Source: Pedobacter sp. SYP-B3415 (lineage in GTDB: Bacteria; Bacteroidota; Bacteroidia; Sphingobacteriales; Sphingobacteriaceae). Taken from it: a DNA stretch of 64,000 nucleotides. Below are positions 60,015 to 64,000 of the stretch, piece by piece. The stretch spans positions 62,001 through 126,000 of the forward strand of contig NZ_RXNQ01000006.1 of assembly GCF_004138205.1 (NCBI RefSeq), read 5' to 3'. The notes beneath the pieces were generated by a model. The model was not told the origin of the DNA. It did not search any database and saw nothing but the letters and a program-made list of their open reading frames with translations. The position numbers and the translations under genes were made by a program. Every line of letters starts with the position of its first letter. The stretch's first letter is position 1.

Positions 60015-61339
60015 TTCAATAATGATTTAATATTTCCGTTTGATTTTATTAGTTGTATTTCAGCGATTTTGTAATTCAAAAGTGCCTGTGTATAGCTGTT
60101 CTGTGCCTGTGTCAACGCGTTTTCCGTATCAAGCAGGTCTGTAAGGGCAGCAAGCCCGTTGTTATAATTGTTCTGTGTGCTTCTGTAGATCTCATCTGCA
60201 AGCGCCACGTTTTGACGCTGCGAATTGATCGTGTTGAAACTATTGCGAAGTTCAAGTTTTGCGTTCTCATACGCCAGGTTCAACCCGTTCTTTGTGTTGT
60301 AGATGTCGTCATCAATCTTTCTGATATCGACCTCTGCCTGGCGAACCCTTGAACGCGTTGCAAATCCGTTAAAGATTGGCACACGCAGTGTAACGCCTAT
60401 TGCAGATGAACCGAAAGCAATGGCGACCGGATTTGTACCGAGGTAATCAAAGCGGTTGCTTTGTGCCGCATACGTGTAGTTACCGGAAAGCGACAGCGTA
60501 GGGAAGTACTCGGCCACATAAGCTTTACGCTGAAGAGTTAGCAGGCTGCGCTGCGTATTCATGAGCCGCATTTCTACGCGGTTATCAACATTCAGCGAGT
60601 CGGCAAGTTCCGGTAAGGCCTGCACCTGACTCAATTCGGTCGGCGGCAGCACCAATTGTGTAGAAACGGGCATTCCCATTGCATATTTCAGCTGGTTTTC
60701 GAGCTGGGTAATTGCATTTACGGTTTGTGTACGCTGTGTCTCCAGATTGGTCAGGTTTACCTTGATCCGGTCAACGTCGATCTTTTTTGCAAGGCCGCTT
60801 TTGTATTGTGTTGTAATGATACGTTCTACAACTTTTACATTCTTGATGTTGGTGTCAATCACATTCAGCTGCTCCCGGTTTACCAGGACCTGATAATAGT
60901 TGTTCGCTACCTGCTCAATAACCTGCTCCTCAGTAAGGCTGGCATTCAGCTGGTAGTACGATTCGCTGGCTTTTGCAGCCTGCAATCCGGTGAAAACCTG
61001 CTGGTTAAAAATCTGTTGCTCCAGCTGCGCACCAATCTGCGAATTCCAGGTTTGTCCAAGCCTGATGGCCTGGTCGCCGAAAACGATCGAACCGATTACC
61101 GGGTTGTAAGTAAGGCCGGTGTTGCCGTTTATCTGAGGAAGCGCCTGTGCACGAACCTCTGCGGTCCTGGCACGACCTTTTTCAATATCCAGGCGGGCTT
61201 TCTTTGCGTTGATGTTGTTTTGCACCGCATAGTTCAGCGCCTCCTTGAGCGTGATCTGTTGCTGGGCGGCAGCACCAACAGACAAAAACAATCCGAGCAC
61301 CGGAAGGATCATTTTCATCATCTTTGTTATCTGATACAT
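60011..61339 (-). CDS. TolC family outer membrane factor (pump 2)
   Basis: A 442-residue outer-membrane channel protein: signal sequence MKMILPVLGLFLSVGAAAQ after a short leader (Met at 61339, 61321 or 61318 could each start it), then two OEP repeats, the first beginning ITLKEALNYAVQNNINAKKARLD. The gene follows the TetR gene by 11 bases and overlaps the adaptor start, giving the order TetR-TolC-MFP-RND, different from pump 1 (MFP-RND-TolC). Confidence 0.9.
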   Translation of the reverse strand: MYQITKMMKMILPVLGLFLSVGAAAQQQITLKEALNYAVQNNINAKKARLDIEKGRARTAEVRAQALPQINGNTGLTYNPVIGSIVFGDQAIRLGQTWNSQIGAQLEQQIFNQQVFTGLQAAKASESYYQLNASLTEEQVIEQVANNYYQVLVNREQLNVIDTNIKNVKVVERIITTQYKSGLAKKIDVDRIKVNLTNLETQRTQTVNAITQLENQLKYAMGMPVSTQLVLPPTELSQVQALPELADSLNVDNRVEMRLMNTQRSLLTLQRKAYVAEYFPTLSLSGNYTYAAQSNRFDYLGTNPVAIAFGSSAIGVTLRVPIFNGFATRSRVRQAEVDIRKIDDDIYNTKNGLNLAYENAKLELRNSFNTINSQRQNVALADEIYRSTQNNYNNGLAALTDLLDTENALTQAQNSYTQALLNYKIAEIQLIKSNGNIKSLLK

Positions 61340-61350
61340 ATATTAATTGA

Positions 61351-61965
61351 TTAGGATCTTGTTGTTAAACCGTTTATAAATATTTCTGACAGCTCTTTTT
61401 GCTTTTCTATGATAGCCTTGAAATCTTTTTTTGTAGGAAAGATATCTTTGCCCGCCTGGACTACGCATAACGATGTAAGCCCGTTCAGGCTGTCTATATA
61501 AAGCTCAGCTATCCTTTTTACATTTATTTCCCTGATCTCACCTTTTGTAATACCTTTTTCGAAGATCTCCTCGTAAAGCACACGCTCTTTTGATCGCAGT
61601 TTCTCAAGCTTTGGCTTAATCGCCTCGATATTGATCTGCGTATCGGCAACTCCCTGCGAGAGGTGCAGCATATAATACTTCTGGAAAAAGCTGTTGCGTA
61701 CTTCTACAAGCCGCGCAAGTGCTTCTGTCAACGAGTCATCTTTTTTGTAGCCGCCGGCCATCATCTCAAAATAATCAGAAAAGATGCGCTCAACCACGCC
61801 CATTACCAGGCTGCTTTTATCAGGAAAATAGTAATACAGTGACGGCTTCGATACAGACAAGTCTTCAGCTATCTCGTTCATTGTGGTCTTGTTGATACCA
61901 AAATGAATAAACCGTCTGATTGCCCCGTCAATGATCTGCTCTCTCTTCTTATCTGTTACAACCAT
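61351..61965 (-). CDS. TetR family regulator of pump 2
   Basis: A 204-residue regulator. The N-terminal helix-turn-helix is GINKTTMNEIAEDLSVSKPSLYYYFPDKSSL; (residues ~23-53), followed by an all-helical ligand domain. It is the first gene of the pump 2 operon and a long inverted repeat overlaps its promoter, so it most likely represses itself and the pump until an effector binds. It is paralogous to the TetR at 62080-62685 (same KKR-x-x-I start and YYYFPDK motif). Confidence 0.92.
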   Translation of the reverse strand: MVVTDKKREQIIDGAIRRFIHFGINKTTMNEIAEDLSVSKPSLYYYFPDKSSLVMGVVERIFSDYFEMMAGGYKKDDSLTEALARLVEVRNSFFQKYYMLHLSQGVADTQINIEAIKPKLEKLRSKERVLYEEIFEKGITKGEIREINVKRIAELYIDSLNGLTSLCVVQAGKDIFPTKKDFKAIIEKQKELSEIFINGLTTRS

Positions 61966-61978
61966 TCTACTCTTTTAC

Positions 61979-62009
61979 TTTTTGACTTTTTTAACTTTAT
62001 GGTCAAAAA
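61979..62009. promoter_or_regulatory. Inverted repeat TTTTTGAC-N15-GTCAAAAA, TetR operator candidate
   Basis: Perfect 8-base arms at 61979-61986 and 62002-62009. The right arm overlaps the minus-strand minus-7 box. It lies 14-44 bases before the TetR start. Confidence 0.5.
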
Positions 62010-62011
62010 TA
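62004..62011 (-). promoter_or_regulatory. Minus-7 box of the TetR-pump 2 operon
   Basis: CAAAAATA on the plus strand is TATTTTTG on the minus strand, matching TAnnTTTG, about 38 bases upstream of the TetR ATG. Confidence 0.5.
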
Positions 62012-62079
62012 GTGCAAGATCGCGGCATTTGCAGTCACACGAATTTATAATCCGTATTAACTGACATTAAAATGACAAT

Positions 62080-62685
62080 TTAGTTGTTTTTAAGCCCTGC
62101 CAGGAAGATTGAAGCGAGTTGACGCTCTTTTTTAAAGATTTTTTTGAAATCTTCATTTGCAGCGAAGATCGTATGGCGGTTACTCGTGACATTAAAGCGG
62201 ATGCCGAACAGCGCTTCTGTCAGAATCTCAGCATTCAGTGCAGGATCGTCCATCAGGAACTCGCCGCTTTCGCTGCCTTTCCGGAACAAGTCTGTAATAT
62301 TTCTGACTTCGAATTCTTTGGCTTTATTGAATTTCTCAAATAGATCTTCAGGTATTTCGGTTTTGATCAGCGAACTGTATTCGAGCAGGTTGTGGTATTT
62401 CTGGATGAAGGCCTGGCGCCGTTCAATAAGACCCATAATAGCATCGGCGCAGTTTCCAGCTTTTTTTATTGTCTTTTTGATCTCATTACTAACCGTATGC
62501 ATAATATGATCAATAACCGAGACGTAAAGACTGATCTTATCCGGAAAATAATAATAGAGCAAGGCTTTTGATAGGGAGAGGTCTTTGGCGATGTCTGTCA
62601 TGGTTGTTTTGGCGAGCCCGAAATGCGCAAATCTTTTCAAAGCCGCTTCCAGTATCAAAATTCTTTTCTTATCCTGATTTTCCAT
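62080..62685 (-). CDS. TetR family transcriptional regulator (second)
   Basis: A 201-residue TetR protein: HFGLAKTTMTDIAKDLSLSKALLYYYFPDKISL is the DNA-binding region (residues ~20-52); the rest is helical. It is very similar in the first 55 residues to the pump 2 TetR and lies 114 bases upstream of it on the same strand, so it is probably a tandem duplicate with a diverged ligand domain. Target unknown; it may share the pump 2 operator or control a separate gene. Confidence 0.9.
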   Translation of the reverse strand: MENQDKKRILILEAALKRFAHFGLAKTTMTDIAKDLSLSKALLYYYFPDKISLYVSVIDHIMHTVSNEIKKTIKKAGNCADAIMGLIERRQAFIQKYHNLLEYSSLIKTEIPEDLFEKFNKAKEFEVRNITDLFRKGSESGEFLMDDPALNAEILTEALFGIRFNVTSNRHTIFAANEDFKKIFKKERQLASIFLAGLKNN

Positions 62686-62845
62686 TAATATGTATACGTG
62701 AACATGGGGTTCCCTATCTTTTTAGCCTGCATGTTGAACCCTTAAATATGCTATTTTTTATGTGAAGTTGGTTGACCTTTATTACAAATCAGGCCAGCTA
62801 AATGTTTTTGTTGCAGCGTTACGGCCGACATTGACAGGGAAACTT

Positions 62846-62853
62846 TACTTTTG
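62846..62853 (+). promoter_or_regulatory. Minus-7 box for murB
   Basis: TACTTTTG followed by CCCC, 24 bases before the ATG at 62878. Confidence 0.5.
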
Positions 62854-62877
62854 CCCCGTGAACGCAACCACCATACT

Positions 62878-63897
62878 ATGCTGAACATCACCGAGAATCA
62901 AAGTCTGAAACAACACAACACCTTTGGAATAGACGTTAAAGCCCGCCGTTTTCTGCAGGTTACCGACGAGGCCGCTCTTCCGGAGCTTTTTGCTTCGGGC
63001 GCGCTTGCCGATGGTGCGCTTCTTATTTTGGGTGGCGGAAGTAATATGCTGTTTACAAAAGATTTCGAGGGCCTGGTTATTCAGATTGCAATCGGAGGCC
63101 TCGAACAGCAGGAAACCGCCGATGGCGATGTCCTGGTTACCGCTGGTGCCGGCATAGTATGGAACGACTTTGTACAGTTCGCAGTGAACAATGATCTGGC
63201 AGGAGCAGAAAACCTGAGTCTGATCCCCGGAACGGTCGGCGCATCACCTGTACAAAATATCGGTGCATACGGTGTCGAACTGAAAGACATCTTTGAAGAC
63301 TGCCGCGTGTTCAATCTGGAGACGGGAGAATTTCGCGAGTTCAGCAATGCGGATTGCCGGTTCGGCTACCGCGACAGCATATTTAAACAGGAGCTGAAAG
63401 GAAAAGTTATAATTACGCATGTTCGATTCAGGCTCAAAAGGCATGCTGAGCTGAACATATCTTATGGCGCGATCGGGTCAGAACTGGAGCGCAGAGGAAT
63501 AACGGATCCTGGCATCAAAGATGTTGCGGCGGTGGTGTCCGAAATCCGGGTCAGTAAATTACCGGATCCCTCAACTATAGGTAATGCAGGTAGCTTTTTC
63601 AAGAACCCCGTCATAGAGAAATACGAATTTGCAGAAGTTGTGGCTAAACACCCCGAAGTGGTGCACTTTGCTACAGGAGACGGCCGGGTCAAACTTGCTG
63701 CCGGCTGGCTTATAGAGCAGTGTGGGTGGAAGGGAAAAGTAGTTGGCCATACGGGAACATGGAAAAACCAGGCCCTGGTGCTCGTAAACCATGGCGGGGC
63801 CACAGGTCAGGAAGTGTATGATCTGTCCTCACAAATTATAGAATCTGTAAAACAGACATTTGGAGTCGAGCTTGAGCGCGAAGTAAATATTTTGTGA
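62878..63897 (+). CDS. murB: UDP-N-acetylmuramate dehydrogenase MurB
   Basis: A 339-residue FAD enzyme that reduces UDP-GlcNAc-enolpyruvate to UDP-MurNAc in peptidoglycan synthesis. FAD site LILGGGSNMLF, SLIPGTVGASPVQNIGAYGVE, the catalytic Ser in NAGSFFKNP and the C-terminal Glu region; the GYRDSIFK motif with Tyr is that of type I MurB (E. coli-like). Start is the ATG after the promoter; a frame-open extension of 9 codons runs back across the promoter. Monocistronic as far as visible; the last 103 bases of the window contain nothing recognised. Confidence 0.95.
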   Translation: MLNITENQSLKQHNTFGIDVKARRFLQVTDEAALPELFASGALADGALLILGGGSNMLFTKDFEGLVIQIAIGGLEQQETADGDVLVTAGAGIVWNDFVQFAVNNDLAGAENLSLIPGTVGASPVQNIGAYGVELKDIFEDCRVFNLETGEFREFSNADCRFGYRDSIFKQELKGKVIITHVRFRLKRHAELNISYGAIGSELERRGITDPGIKDVAAVVSEIRVSKLPDPSTIGNAGSFFKNPVIEKYEFAEVVAKHPEVVHFATGDGRVKLAAGWLIEQCGWKGKVVGHTGTWKNQALVLVNHGGATGQEVYDLSSQIIESVKQTFGVELEREVNIL

Positions 63898-64000
63898 CCT
63901 TTCTTTAATTCTAAACAATCACTGTTTTCGGCAGCTGCTTAATTTTTTTTTGGTATCAACTTTGTATAAGTTCGAGTGTCCCGACTTAAACAAGTTGTCC

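Overview
The window looks like chromosomal DNA of a member of the Bacteroidota, most likely of the Sphingobacteriaceae type (Pedobacter/Mucilaginibacter relatives). The grounds are the many promoters with the phylum's TAnnTTTG minus-7 box, DUF2807, DUF2490 and DUF4861 proteins, the Bacteroidota forms of the RND pumps and of the beta-oxidation genes, and moderate GC. The genus is inference. I see no rRNA, tRNA, CRISPR array or classical insertion sequence.

Layout. 1-4.7 kb: the end of a uronate/pectin catabolic block (kduI cut by the window edge, a DUF4861 protein, kduD), two pirins and a small GNAT. 4.7-9.5 kb: a PaaE-like reductase and a lipoprotein gene, divergent from a GbsR/MarR regulator that heads a DCC1-like/TIGR01777/SRPBCC operon. 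A 30-bp palindrome sits between the divergent genes and a degenerate copy sits before the DCC1 gene. 9.6-18 kb: htpG, then on the minus strand an MFP-RND-TolC pump followed by an N-acetylglucosamine kinase-like gene. 18.3-26 kb: M61 peptidase, small outer-membrane protein, long-chain acyl-CoA synthetase, gamma-glutamyltransferase and an OmpA protein. 26.2-33.1 kb: a MarR-headed beta-oxidation operon (FadN-like fusion, thiolase, acyl-CoA dehydrogenase) that is interrupted by two S23/four-helix-bundle genes, each enclosed by its own inverted repeats. 33.2-34.6 kb: two FKBP lipoproteins. 34.9-39.6 kb: a light-response block of class I photolyase, TIGR01777 epimerase, DASH cryptochrome and a CarH-like B12 MerR regulator. 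39.7-43.8 kb: sucA-sucB, with lpdA at 49.3 kb. 43.8-49.1 kb: DUF2490, DUF2807, an M1 peptidase and a CocE-like hydrolase. 50.8-54.7 kb: an MFS transporter and a tightly overlapping four-gene operon: an Lgt paralogue, a cysteine-rich radical SAM protein resembling archaeal tetraether synthase, and two paralogous tiny membrane proteins. 54.7-62.7 kb: an M14-like secreted protein, a second RND pump in the order TetR-TolC-MFP-RND, and a second TetR gene. murB ends the window.

The strongest candidates for something undescribed are (1) the Lgt-like/radical SAM/small membrane protein operon, which suggests an unknown lipid or lipoprotein modification, and (2) the two S23 cassettes lying between protein genes of one operon in the same stem-enclosed arrangement that rRNA intervening sequences have. 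Smaller points are a shared MarR box linking the acyl-CoA synthetase to the beta-oxidation operon, the GbsR palindrome pair, and the B12 photoreceptor beside two photolyase-family genes.
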